Positions 1-6,549 of a stretch of 11,503 bases of DNA are shown one piece after another. Origin of the DNA: Nitrososphaerales archaeon TH526 (GTDB taxonomy: Archaea; Thermoproteota; Nitrososphaeria; Nitrososphaerales; Nitrososphaeraceae); contig JAATVR010000021.1 of the NCBI GenBank assembly GCA_014523665.1, positions 1 to 11,503 on the forward strand, written 5' to 3'. Below the pieces are notes generated by a model. It saw nothing but the letters and a program-made list of their open reading frames with translations, ran no database searches and was not told the origin of the DNA. The position numbers and the translations under genes are program-made. Each line of letters starts with the position of its first letter. Position 1 is the first letter of the stretch.

Positions 1-358
1 GGATATCAACTTTCATTTGCATCATCATTGGAGTAGGGGAGCTTTAACATGATCCTATGAGTATATGGTGTTGTAAGGCCTTATCCAACATATTTCGACA
101 GTCTCTCTAATCTTTATTTTAAAGAGAACTTATTTAGTTAGCGTCAGGATCGTCAAACATTAGATGCGATAAATCTTTAAAATACTAGTCAGATATTCTG
201 TTGTGCTTCTTAATGTATATGTATTGTTAATTGTAGATATGACTAAAATTTTTACTCAATTCAATTCAATTAAATCCAACATAAACAAATTTGATTTGTA
301 ACTTGTATGTAAAAAGAATAAAAAATAGTTAGATCAAAAAATAGGATTAGACCTTTAT
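1..358. other. Intergenic, no gene seen
   Basis: I see no convincing gene here. A short minus-strand reading of about 24 codons ends near base 5 but has no supporting features, and the plus strand has only short open stretches. The right part is very AT-rich and holds the T-tracts that probably end transcription of the minus-strand gene at 359-1072. Confidence 0.5.
311..341 (-). terminator. T-tract terminator behind the 359-1072 gene
   Basis: Read on the minus strand just after the stop codon of the exported protein, there are three T runs of five to six bases in about 30 bases, with no hairpin. Archaeal RNA polymerase typically terminates on such T-rich tracts without a stem. The position, 18 bases past the stop, fits. 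Confidence 0.5.
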
Positions 359-1072
359 CTATATTACATGAAGATTTGTTTGTTGGAAATTAGATTGGTA
401 GCTGTCTTTTGTAATTTCAATCTCTGAATTATAAACACCCATATCCGATTTTGGTCCTAATTGCACTGTAAATGTTGCATGTCCTTTGTTATCTGTATAC
501 ATCGTCTGAGTTGTTTTATCTTGTACATCTTCTTGTGCAGGTATTGTTGTCGCTACTGCTAATGCTGTACTAACAACGTTATCCCTTAATGAAGATGGTG
601 CATGTTCGATAGCCAACGTTACAAATGCATTTGAGATTGGGTTTCCAGTTTCTTTATCCTTAACAGTTATTGTAAGATAGGTTTTTTCTCCTATCTTTAC
701 AGGATTCTTTGTATACGAGTACTCTACCAGAAATTGGTTTGATAATTGTGGATTATTATCACAGTCTTGCCCCACTATTCCTTCAAATAATGATGAAAAC
801 TTTCCTCCTGCAATATCGTTTGTTATGCTGCAAAAGCTATCACCATTAGTTGCAATCCCTTCTTCACCGTCATAAGCAGCTGCTCTGCCATCCCCAGATG
901 TGTCTATGTCTACTGCGGCAATAGCAGCACTCTGAGTAGATACTAATGACAAGGATAAAAATGACACTAGTAACAACAGCGAGAAACTTGGTATTGTATA
1001 ACTATAGAACACATTCATACAACCACTGGCTGAATTGTTTACACGCAATGGTTTCATTTTGATTGTCTTCAT
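359..1072 (-). CDS. Exported Ig-like domain protein
   Basis: This is a 237-residue protein of unknown function that probably sits on the outer face of the membrane. Residues 1-27 are basic and polar and residues 28-54 are strongly hydrophobic (SLLLLVSFLSLSLV), so it is an uncleaved anchor or a late signal peptide. Residues 55-110 are acidic and Gly-rich with two Cys (SFCSI, GQDCDN). Residues 114-237 read as one beta-sandwich: the stretches NPVKIGEKTYLTITVKD, NPISNAFVTLAI, TDNKGHATFTVQLG and GVYNSEIEITKDSY follow the pattern of bacterial Ig-like/YtkA-type domains. The ATG at 1072 is chosen because a strong purine-rich ribosome site lies just before it. The gene lies 93 bases downstream of the small Asp/His-rich gene on the same strand, so the two could be co-transcribed. 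The fold call is inference from strand pattern only. Confidence 0.8.
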   Translation of the reverse strand: MKTIKMKPLRVNNSASGCMNVFYSYTIPSFSLLLLVSFLSLSLVSTQSAAIAAVDIDTSGDGRAAAYDGEEGIATNGDSFCSITNDIAGGKFSSLFEGIVGQDCDNNPQLSNQFLVEYSYTKNPVKIGEKTYLTITVKDKETGNPISNAFVTLAIEHAPSSLRDNVVSTALAVATTIPAQEDVQDKTTQTMYTDNKGHATFTVQLGPKSDMGVYNSEIEITKDSYQSNFQQTNLHVI

Positions 1073-1077
1073 ACTAT

Positions 1078-1090
1078 CTCCTCTCCTCCC
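1078..1090 (-). promoter_or_regulatory. Strong Shine-Dalgarno before 1072 ATG
   Basis: On the minus strand the bases before the ATG read GGGAGGAGAGGAG, five bases from the start codon. It can pair with the CCUCC end of 16S rRNA. Most other genes here look leaderless, so this implies a transcript with a real 5' leader, perhaps shared with the upstream gene at 1166-1423. Confidence 0.65.
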
Positions 1091-1165
1091 AAATCACATT
1101 TTAAAACTATCATCATCAACTTATTGTAAATCATGCAAGAAAGATTAGGTAGAGATGATTACTCC

Positions 1166-1423
1166 TTAATCATCATCATCGTGGTCACAGTCATCGTGAT
1201 CATCATAGTCACAGTCATCGTGATGGTGATCATTATCGTCATTATCCGATGATGATGCTGCCGCTGCCGAACTGTCACCTGCCGCTGCCGCTGCCGCTGC
1301 TGATCCACCACTTGCCGCTGCTGATGCAGAAGAGGACGCAAAGACTTGTTCTAAGGATATATTAACTCCTGCTAATGCTGTAATTATTACTACAGCCAAA
1401 ATTACAGGTATACTTGTATTCAT
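1166..1423 (-). CDS. Small secreted Asp/His/Cys-rich peptide, probable metal binder
   Basis: This 85-residue protein has three parts. Residues 1-30 form a signal peptide with a hydrophobic core (VILAVVIITALAGV) and a VFA-S cleavage-like site. Residues 31-58 are almost only Ala, Ser and Gly, a flexible linker. Residues 59-85 carry 16 Asp, 5 His (three consecutive) and 2 Cys, including two copies of DDHDDCD. Such a tail outside the cell would bind divalent metals such as copper, zinc or calcium. Ammonia-oxidising archaea depend heavily on copper, so copper scavenging or storage is a reasonable but unproven guess. The ATG at 1423 has a TATA-like box 27 bases upstream and no ribosome site, as expected of a leaderless message. 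It belongs to no named family I recognise. A different reading frame is open across the repeat but is a shadow of the repetitive DNA. Confidence 0.75.
   Translation of the reverse strand: MNTSIPVILAVVIITALAGVNISLEQVFASSSASAAASGGSAAAAAAAGDSSAAAASSSDNDDNDHHHDDCDYDDHDDCDHDDDD
1184..1224. repeat. 24-base tandem repeat in the Asp/His tail
   Basis: The 17-base string GTCACAGTCATCGTGAT occurs at 1184-1200 and again at 1208-1224, a period of 24 bases (eight codons). It encodes the repeated DDHDDCD block and is embedded in wider GAT/CAT triplet repetition from about 1169 to 1250. Replication slippage could change the tail length in units of eight residues. Confidence 0.85.
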
Positions 1424-1443
1424 TTAATCAATAGAAAAGAGAT

Positions 1444-1453
1444 AAGATATATC
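1444..1453 (-). promoter_or_regulatory. TATA-like box for the 1166-1423 gene
   Basis: The minus strand reads TTGATATATCTTATC around these bases, centred about 27 bases before the ATG at 1423. This is the usual spacing for an archaeal TATA box driving a leaderless transcript. Confidence 0.45.
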
Positions 1454-1833
1454 AAATATACGAATATAGCTACGGTAATTATCTTCTACAATGTTCATAT
1501 GTATTTATCTTGATTAATATGCGTCTACCTAGTGAATATTATGATATGAAATGAGAACTAAATTTTATAAACCGAGAATATAGGCAAAAATTTCGATCTT
1601 CGATCTTTTTCAATTTCCCATGTTAATATCTTTACTCCTTGGTACGTATCAAAGTCAAAGGCATTTAGAGGAAGCTGTACGAAGTTCAAACAATTACACG
1701 TAGAAAACAGGATAAAGTAGAAGGCTATTGACATGGCGTTCAGCAGGATATGTAATTCATTTAGCAAGTTTATCTGGAATTACTAGCTAATTAGGCTATC
1801 AATATGACGATCTAATAGCTATGTAAACAAAGC

Positions 1834-1840
1834 GTATAAG
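1834..1840 (+). promoter_or_regulatory. TATA-like box for the 1862 gene
   Basis: GTATAAG is centred about 25 bases before the TTG at 1862 and 37 before the ATG at 1874. The spacing favours leaderless initiation at or near the TTG. Confidence 0.4.
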
Positions 1841-1861
1841 TTAGCATACAATAGAAATGGA

Positions 1862-2176
1862 TTGAAAATTAGCATGAGTATTACATTGAAGGAAGATTTA
1901 GTTCATATTACATCTATATTAAATGAAATATTCCAGACCGTTCCATTCAAGCGAGATTATGATACAGCATTTGGAATAATAAGTAATATCCTTCGAAAAT
2001 ATGGGATAGATGAGAATCCAAGGAACTTACGTTTTAGATTCATACTTTGCATGCAAGAATTCTTTGATTCAATTCCAGAAAATAAGTGGAAGTTAAAAGA
2101 TCCCGATTTCCTGAAGCAAGCAGACGAAGTGGGAATTAGCAAGTTTATCGAATGGATCATAGAACAAGTTAGTTAA
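1862..2176 (+). CDS. Small hypothetical protein
   Basis: This protein has 104 residues from the TTG at 1862, or 100 from the ATG at 1874 (MSITLKEDL). I do not recognise it. The composition is that of a soluble, largely helical protein: an N-terminal helix (TLKEDLVHITSILNEIF), a middle segment ending in an Arg/Phe-rich block (RNLRFRFILCMQEFF), and an acidic C-terminal helix (ISKFIEWIIEQV). It has no signal peptide or membrane span and one Cys. The TATA box spacing supports TTG and codon preference supports ATG; both are in frame. It converges on the 2431-3033 gene, with about 250 bases between their stops. The coherent amino-acid composition suggests a real gene, but the function is unknown. 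Confidence 0.65.
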   Translation: MKISMSITLKEDLVHITSILNEIFQTVPFKRDYDTAFGIISNILRKYGIDENPRNLRFRFILCMQEFFDSIPENKWKLKDPDFLKQADEVGISKFIEWIIEQVS

Positions 2177-2430
2177 GATAAATGACAGGCAAGTTAAATT
2201 GGCCCAATCTCACTAGAATGTAAGCCGGATCGACTTGTGCAATTCAAAATGGTTAAGAAAACAATCTAATTAATATTTAATCAAATGAAGGATTTGTAAT
2301 ATGTTCAAACAGCGAATCGACAGTCCTATCTTGCATATCTATTTTAGAAAATCTTTGGTTCCCCTCAGAAATTACCTCAGAAATCAAGAAACTATAGTGT
2401 ACTATCATAGCACACCAAACAGCATATCTA

Positions 2431-3033
2431 TCACATTCTACTTCTACTTCTTCTTCTTTTTTTGGCTTTGGTACTCTTAAGCGACTTGCTTCTTTTAGAT
2501 TTAGGTTTAACAGCAGCGATAGTGGAAGGAGATAGTTTTCTAAACTTTGTTTTTGTTTTTGTTTTTGTCTGTATTCTTGTTATAGGGACTGTTCTTATAC
2601 TTCTAATGTCATTTTGAATCCGTGCCACCTGTTTTTGCAGCTGACTTATTTGGGATTTAGTTTGTTGTATGGATTGGTATTGTGACTGGCCCACTCCTGA
2701 ACCTGTTGTCGACTTGGTCTGCTTCTGCTTCTGTAAGGATTGAAGCATCATTATAATTTTATTAATCTTATTTCCATGCTTGTCTACCTGCTTTGATATG
2801 TTTGATAAATATGAAGTTATTCGCCTCTTTTGTTTTCTTTTGCTACTTCTAGATTCCTCTTGTACACGTTCTATTCCTCTGTTCTGGTCTTGTACTTTTT
2901 CTCCTTGTGGTTCTGCAAAGGATGCGTTTCCTATCGAAATCTGATTATCAATTACATCTATTGAGGTAGGTCCACCACCCTCTCTTTCCTCCCTCTCGGT
3001 CGCAATAGAGACTTCCTCTTTTTCCTCTGACAT
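2431..3033 (-). CDS. Basic-tailed coiled-coil protein, function unknown
   Basis: This 200-residue protein has opposite charges at its two ends. Residues 1-60 are acidic (SEEKEEVSIATEREEREGGG). Residues 64-72 are a basic patch (SKRKQKRR). Residues 74-100 form a helix of the ISKQVDKHGNKINKIIMMLQ type, and residues 113-147 form a Gln-rich coiled coil (KSQISQLQKQVARIQNDIRSI). The tail from about 150 is a Lys/Arg domain with KTKTKTK and a terminal KKRRRSRSRM, reminiscent of histone H1 tails. It has no signal peptide or membrane span. Proteins of this layout are, to my recollection, common in Nitrososphaerales. Nucleic-acid binding or chromatin bridging through an oligomerising core is inference. 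The ATG at 3033 has a TATA-like box 24 bases upstream and no ribosome site, so it is probably leaderless. Confidence 0.7.
   Translation of the reverse strand: MSEEKEEVSIATEREEREGGGPTSIDVIDNQISIGNASFAEPQGEKVQDQNRGIERVQEESRSSKRKQKRRITSYLSNISKQVDKHGNKINKIIMMLQSLQKQKQTKSTTGSGVGQSQYQSIQQTKSQISQLQKQVARIQNDIRSIRTVPITRIQTKTKTKTKFRKLSPSTIAAVKPKSKRSKSLKSTKAKKRRRSRSRM
2548..2568. repeat. Hexanucleotide repeat coding for Lys-Thr
   Basis: TTTTTG on the plus strand is repeated about three times and codes on the minus strand for the alternating KTKTKTK in the basic tail. Slippage in whole units would keep the frame and change tail length. Confidence 0.7.
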
Positions 3034-3617
3034 ATAGAATAGGGTAACGAAGTCATATACTTAGATGTTTCATCTAACTCACGAACAAGTAAATCATGTA
3101 TTAGAACAGGCTCTACTTTCGGAATAAGCGTCTGATAGAGTCTGCAATCCTTCAAAGATCCTTCTTATTTGTTGTAATTAATTGATAGACATTATATTTA
3201 GAGATAGTTTTAACACGAAAGAAAAAAAGGTTCCATGTAGACTGTCATTGATATTAGGAATTCAACAACAATTAATTATTATATTGTAGCTAGTCTGGAA
3301 CAAAATCCCATCACTCCCCCAAACAGCATATGCAATAATAGAATTTAACTGGTGGTGCATATTCTGTATAGAAATTATAAATGGTCAGATTACTGTCGGT
3401 ATGAGGAGGAGTATAAATTCGCACGAAGATAGCTAACTAAAATACCTTCTTTTGGCCTTTGACTACCTTAATTGTCTCTTCGATAAGGGATGATACTTGT
3501 CATTTGTTACCCTATGCATAACAAAGTATTTGGGAGGACACTAGGTAGACGTGAGTTTGTATTTGCATTTCTATTTTAGAGCTCCGTTCCATAATAAATA
3601 AGACAGTGTACGATGTT
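3034..3617. other. Intergenic stretch with only scraps of open frame
   Basis: There is no gene I can support. On the minus strand a TTG-initiated frame from 3155 runs into the next gene in another frame (start LKDCRLYQTLIPKVEP); it looks protein-like for about 40 codons but has no known relative. Another minus-strand scrap near 3432-3505 ends LIEETIKVVKGQKKVF. They may be relics. No RNA gene was seen. Confidence 0.4.
3053..3060 (-). promoter_or_regulatory. TATA-like box for the 2431-3033 gene
   Basis: The minus strand reads AGTATATGA, centred about 24 bases before the ATG at 3033, fitting a leaderless start. Confidence 0.4.
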
Positions 3618-4026
3618 CTATCTCTTTTCATGTTGGAGTGAGGCAGAGTTGATGCAATATCGTAAACCGGTAGGTTTAGGACCGTCATCAAAAACATGTC
3701 CTAAATGAGATCCACATCTATTGCACATAACCTCCACACGTCTCATAAAAAAAACTGTCGTCAGTTTGTTCTTTGATATTTTCATCTTTAATAGGCGCCC
3801 AGAAGCTGGGCCATCCAGTACCTGAATCAAATTTTGTGTCTGAACTAAACAAGTCGTTTCCACAGCAGACACACTTGTAGATTGCATCCTCATCAAAATC
3901 ATAATATCTACCAGTAAAAGGTTGCTCAGTACCTTTATTGATACATACTTCAAATTGTTCTGATGTGAGTTTCTCTTTTAATTGTTCTTTAGAAATAATC
4001 CTTGATTTTTCCTCGGTTGGCGCCAC
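3618..4026 (-). pseudogene. msrB: Peptide-methionine (R)-S-oxide reductase MsrB, frameshifted
   Basis: MsrB reduces methionine-R-sulfoxide in oxidised proteins. Joining two overlapping frames gives 135 residues, normal for the single-domain enzyme. The first frame (GTG at 4026) holds the N-terminus, the zinc pair C52-x-x-C55 and the fold motif [12 protein letters not shown] (68-79). The second holds the other zinc pair C101-x-x-C104, [11 protein letters not shown], and the catalytic C124 in [10 protein letters not shown]. The switch falls in a run of eight T at 3747-3754 (minus-strand reading AGTTTTTTTTATG); seven T would restore [12 protein letters not shown]. Without correction the protein stops at 3718 and lacks the catalytic Cys. 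The resolving Cys found in GCGWPSF of many MsrB is Thr70 here, so recycling must use another route. GTG is chosen because the TATA box lies 24 bases upstream. It could be a real mutation, a sequence error, or be rescued by polymerase slippage. Confidence 0.88.
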
Positions 4027-4044
4027 ATTTGATAATTATCAGAA

Positions 4045-4056
4045 CTATATTATAAC
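4045..4056 (-). promoter_or_regulatory. TATA-like box for msrB
   Basis: The minus strand reads GTTATAATATAG, centred about 24 bases before the GTG at 4026. This is an archaeal leaderless arrangement and the main reason for choosing GTG as the start. Confidence 0.5.
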
Positions 4057-4223
4057 GCTATCCTATAATTACTATCACATTCAATTGCAAATAACTAGAC
4101 AAATAGGTATCCATATTTTTTTAATGATATACCTTTAATCTACTACCAATCATAGCCCCATCATGTAATTATGACGATCTGACTTCGTATAACTTTGAAA
4201 TTATTGTTTATGTAATAATGATA

Positions 4224-4258
4224 CACTATTCTATAGTGCTAACCTGAATTCTATAGTG
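4224..4258. promoter_or_regulatory. Palindrome with direct repeat, possible operator
   Basis: CACTAT-TCT-ATAGTG is a perfect 6-base inverted repeat at 4224-4238. Its half ATTCTATAGTG recurs exactly at 4248-4258, a period of 20 bases, about two DNA turns. Such spacing suits two dimers of a regulator bound on one face. It sits between divergent genes, about 80-110 bases before the plus-strand TATA box. Confidence 0.4.
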
Positions 4259-4334
4259 ACAACTTTAATAAGCTTCGATGATCATCTAGCATTTACGATA
4301 GATATGGAACTGAATCGAGAAAAGTTACTAATAG

Positions 4335-4341
4335 TTATAAG
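4335..4341 (+). promoter_or_regulatory. TATA-like box for the membrane protein gene
   Basis: TTATAAG is centred 27 bases before the in-frame GTG at 4365 and 72 before the ATG at 4410. A weaker element, TCTATATG, lies about 18-22 bases before the ATG. Confidence 0.35.
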
Positions 4342-4409
4342 ATACAATAAGACGATAAATCCTTGTGAGATTTGGCTGCATATCTCAGTCTATATGTGAA
4401 CAGTTTGAG

Positions 4410-4892
4410 ATGGATATGTTAGTAATCTATGGTTTGATTGGTGGTCTAGTGTCAACAGTCGTGATGACATTAACTGAGATTCCGTCTTGGAGGAAGTGGC
4501 ATCTATATGGTGTCTTTGAATGGCATGAAAACCAAGTAATAACAAGAAAACTGTTTAGCATTTCAAATGACGAAAAGGAGACAATCCATATCAAAGGGAT
4601 CTTTTTATTTCACTTCCTAAACGGTACTCTTGTAGGAATTGCTTTTCCATTCATTATTATTTCCCTTTTTCCATCTTTTATTAATGATATTGAATCATTA
4701 CTTTTACTAGGGATATTATATGGCTTTATAGTTTGGATTGTCACATTGATACCGATACATAAGCCAATAACAGGACTATCTCCTTGGAATCATCCATTAG
4801 GAAAATGGCCAGTTGTTGCAAGTTTGGAAGGACATATAGTATATGGATTTATTCTTGGCCTTATCATATTCGCATTGTTTAACATCTTCTAA
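4410..4892 (+). CDS. Four-helix membrane protein, function unknown
   Basis: This protein has 160 residues from the ATG at 4410 (MDMLVIYGLIGG), or 175 if the in-frame GTG at 4365 is used. Hydrophobic spans fall at about residues 3-21, 63-88, 94-115 and 138-158. The loop between spans 1 and 2 carries EIPSWRKW, then GVFEWHEN. The loop before span 4 carries SPWNHPLGKWP. Spans 2 and 4 each start with a His beside a Gly-containing helix (FLFHFLNGTLVG, EGHIVYGFILG). The paired layout of His and Gly in spans 2 and 4 suggests an internal repeat. I do not recognise a named family. The ATG is preferred because it puts the first span at the N-terminus, whereas the stronger TATA box fits the GTG. It is transcribed divergently from msrB. 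Confidence 0.75.
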   Translation: MDMLVIYGLIGGLVSTVVMTLTEIPSWRKWHLYGVFEWHENQVITRKLFSISNDEKETIHIKGIFLFHFLNGTLVGIAFPFIIISLFPSFINDIESLLLLGILYGFIVWIVTLIPIHKPITGLSPWNHPLGKWPVVASLEGHIVYGFILGLIIFALFNIF

Positions 4893-5194
4893 TATACAAA
4901 ACCATTGGGCTTTATGCTATCGTATTGGTAACACAAAATTTTCCTCACCTGATCTGCTTTGCATTGCAGAAGATGTACAAGAAATGACGAAAGACAATTA
5001 TCGAATACTGATTGAATTTTGTTGTAACGGGACGACATAGGATATTTTCAGATGATTATTTACTACTACAAATATAAAAGAATTGATTTCATTAATAAAT
5101 CGAGGAGTAGAAAAAAGAACTAATATCATCATAATACTATCACTGCATTATTAGATTAATGTCATGTCATACATATATTAGTGCTGACAGAATA
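4893..5194. other. Intergenic, no supported gene
   Basis: A plus-strand frame from 4843 stays open to 5040, overlapping the membrane protein gene, and its later part is protein-like (KFSSPDLLCIAEDVQEM). It has no start signal of its own and no recognisable family, so it may be a relic or chance. The rest is AT-rich, with nothing identified. Confidence 0.4.
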
Positions 5195-6004
5195 TCAACG
5201 AGTTCGAACTAGGGCTGCGGCTGCTATAAGTATTCCAGCTGCACCTACACCAATGGCAGTTATAGCTAGCATATACGATCTATCTGCGATGTCTTTAACA
5301 TTTTGAATCCCTTCTTGTATATTTGAATTGCTTTCAGCTAAGGTTCCAATATCATCTCTAATATTGTTTATATCATTTGTGATCTGGTTAAGAATATTAG
5401 ATATTTGACCATTAAGGAGATTGGTATTGGCAGCATCATTACTAGAACCACTACCACTACCACTGATAGTTTCTGGAAATGATATCTTTTGTTTACTTTC
5501 GACATCTTCAACCTGTACCTCATCACTTATTGGTTGGTTTTGAATCGTACCGTTTAGCACTAGATTATAAGAGCCAATTCTTGTTGGGAGAATTTTTGCT
5601 TCATACCATCCTTCTTGTGTTTGCGAAGGGACAAAATCAAGAGATTTTGTCACGCCTCCGTATTTTACTAGGATATTCATATCGGCTAAAGCATTTCTTA
5701 CTGGTATAGCACTACTATTTCCAAGGTTAGACTCTCTAGTTACACCTACAACGATGTCATTTATTTCATCTACCAATGGTGGTTCTTGATCCCAGCCAGT
5801 TTGAACTGTGATATTACCATATTCATTTGATACGTGTGCTAACACTTTTTGAAATGGGCTATTTAATACATTATCAAAGATATTATTTTTAGCAGTAATA
5901 ACTGTCATTAAATACACAAACAACATAATGAATAAAGAAATCGACCTATACACTTTCCTGTTATACCCCATGTCTAGTATTATTGATATACCTTGCTTCC
6001 ACAT
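5195..6004 (-). CDS. Surface protein: Ig-like domain, coiled coil, C-terminal anchor
   Basis: The 269 residues from the ATG at 6004 form a membrane-anchored surface protein of unknown function. A hydrophobic signal segment lies at residues 22-38 (ISLFIMLFVYLMTVITA). Residues 60-170 form a beta-rich domain (WDQEPPLVDEINDIVVGV, ADMNILVKYGG, GWYEAKILPTRIGSYNLVLNG) resembling YtkA/CopC-like or Ig-like folds. A SGSGSGSS linker follows. Residues 195-242 form an amphipathic coiled coil (ILNQITNDINNIRDDIGTL). Residues 244-266 are a C-terminal transmembrane helix (MLAITAIGVGAAGILIAAAALV) followed by RTR. This layout projects the Ig domain on a stalk. The ATG at 5971 (residue 12, MGYNRKVYRS) may be the true start: it gives a classic signal peptide and lies about 37 bases below the TATA palindrome, while the ATG at 6004 lies inside that palindrome. 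Confidence 0.8.
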   Translation of the reverse strand: MWKQGISIILDMGYNRKVYRSISLFIMLFVYLMTVITAKNNIFDNVLNSPFQKVLAHVSNEYGNITVQTGWDQEPPLVDEINDIVVGVTRESNLGNSSAIPVRNALADMNILVKYGGVTKSLDFVPSQTQEGWYEAKILPTRIGSYNLVLNGTIQNQPISDEVQVEDVESKQKISFPETISGSGSGSSNDAANTNLLNGQISNILNQITNDINNIRDDIGTLAESNSNIQEGIQNVKDIADRSYMLAITAIGVGAAGILIAAAALVRTR

Positions 6005-6016
6005 ATTATATATGTG
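6000..6016. promoter_or_regulatory. Palindromic bidirectional TATA element
   Basis: CACATATTATATATGTG is a perfect palindrome with 7-base arms around a 3-base centre. It lies between the minus-strand surface protein and the plus-strand zinc-ribbon relic, whose ATG at 6037 is about 28 bases from its centre. It could serve both directions as a TATA box, or be an operator overlapping it. Confidence 0.5.
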
Positions 6017-6036
6017 ATTTTCGCGTAAGTACTTCT

Positions 6037-6359
6037 ATGGAATGTCCGAATTGTAACAACAATTTCCACCCCCAAATGTGGAACATGCCAATAGGTCTGA
6101 ATAAGGACAACAAACAAATGTACGTTTACTATCAGGTTTGCCAAGTTGTAAGGACGCGATTGTAGGAGTCAAAGTTCCCAAGGAAGGTCAGTTTATTTGC
6201 TATCCTAATGACACTGAGGGTCTAGTTCTGCTACATAAATAGGTTCCAGTGGAAGTTTACCCTATAATTGAGAACGTTTTTTCATTCGTGAAAACGGGAA
6301 TAAAAGCTTCGCAGAAGCTGAATTATATCCTATCAATTTCATTATCCACCTTCAATTAG
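6037..6359 (+). pseudogene. DUF4145-like zinc-ribbon protein relic
   Basis: The ATG at 6037 opens MECPNCNNNFHPQMW, a Cys-x-x-Cys zinc-ribbon start. The frame breaks near 6140: restoring one C (TGCCAAG to TGCCCAAG) gives YYQVCPSCKDAIVGVKVPKE, supplying the second Cys-x-x-Cys, and runs to TAG at 6240-6242. Beyond that TAG the same frame is open for 38 more codons (VPVEVYPIIENVFSF, then KASQKL) to 6357-6359. The two Cys pairs followed by a Val-Pro segment and an Ile/Glu-rich helix match the opening of DUF4145 proteins, some 200 residues long, so most of the domain is missing. The relic is divergent from the surface protein and shares its palindromic promoter. The zinc-ribbon reading is firm and the DUF4145 name tentative. 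The gene was disabled by a deletion, probably an amber codon, and loss of the 3' part. Confidence 0.7.
6275..6319. other. Two adjacent hairpins
   Basis: CGTTTT (6275-6280) pairs with AAAACG (6291-6296) across ten bases, and AGCTTC-GCA-GAAGCT (6305-6319) is a perfect 6-base stem with a 3-base loop. They lie in the relic's 3' part. No T-tract follows, so a terminator role is doubtful. Confidence 0.4.
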
Positions 6360-6549
6360 GGAGACTAATTGGACTAATAATGATATTTCTTTTCACACGG
6401 TGACTTTGTAACGGAGGATATGTGAGTGCCACCGACATTCATCTCATATTCCAATTTTGCTCAAATATCAATACTTATTGTATATAACATTGACTGCAAA
6501 AGTCAAAGGAGTTGAACTAATGATACCATGATGGCTCCAGTTATACTAG

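Larger units (their letters stand above)
1424..1861. other. Intergenic stretch between divergent genes
   Basis: It contains the TATA-like elements of the two flanking genes. A minus-strand reading from 1767 to 1558 (69 codons, TTG start) is open and has a hydrophobic N-terminus, but shows no recognisable family, promoter or ribosome site. I do not call it a gene. Nothing else is evident. Confidence 0.4.
4027..4409. other. Divergent intergenic region between msrB and membrane protein
   Basis: It holds the msrB TATA box on the left, a palindrome plus direct repeat at 4224-4258 in the middle, and TTATAAG at 4335-4341 on the right. A plus-strand open stretch from 3938 is an antisense shadow of msrB. 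Confidence 0.5.

Noticed and set aside
1169..1250. Repeated short units suggesting a CRISPR array
   Set aside because: Units are triplet-like and contiguous with no unique spacers, and they are coding.
1159..1341. Minus-strand frame rich in Gln/Arg then Met/Ile/Thr
   Set aside because: It is an out-of-frame shadow of the triplet-repeat DNA encoding the Asp/His tail, with repetitive nonsense composition.
1558..1767. 69-codon minus-strand frame with hydrophobic N-terminus
   Set aside because: TTG start, no promoter or ribosome site at proper distance, and no recognisable family. It could be chance in AT-rich DNA.
2958..3155. Minus-strand frame overlapping the start of the basic-tailed protein
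   Set aside because: Its first 40 codons look protein-like, but the rest is an out-of-frame reading of the next gene. The start is TTG with no signal, so it is kept only as a possible relic.
3938..4138. Plus-strand frame antisense to msrB
   Set aside because: It is a shadow of msrB plus its promoter region, without coding character.
4843..5040. Plus-strand frame overlapping the end of the membrane protein gene
   Set aside because: It begins inside another gene without its own signals. The later part is protein-like but too short to support.
6305..6319. Perfect hairpin as a rho-independent terminator
   Set aside because: There is no T-tract behind it on either strand, it lies within relic coding sequence, and archaea do not need stems to terminate.
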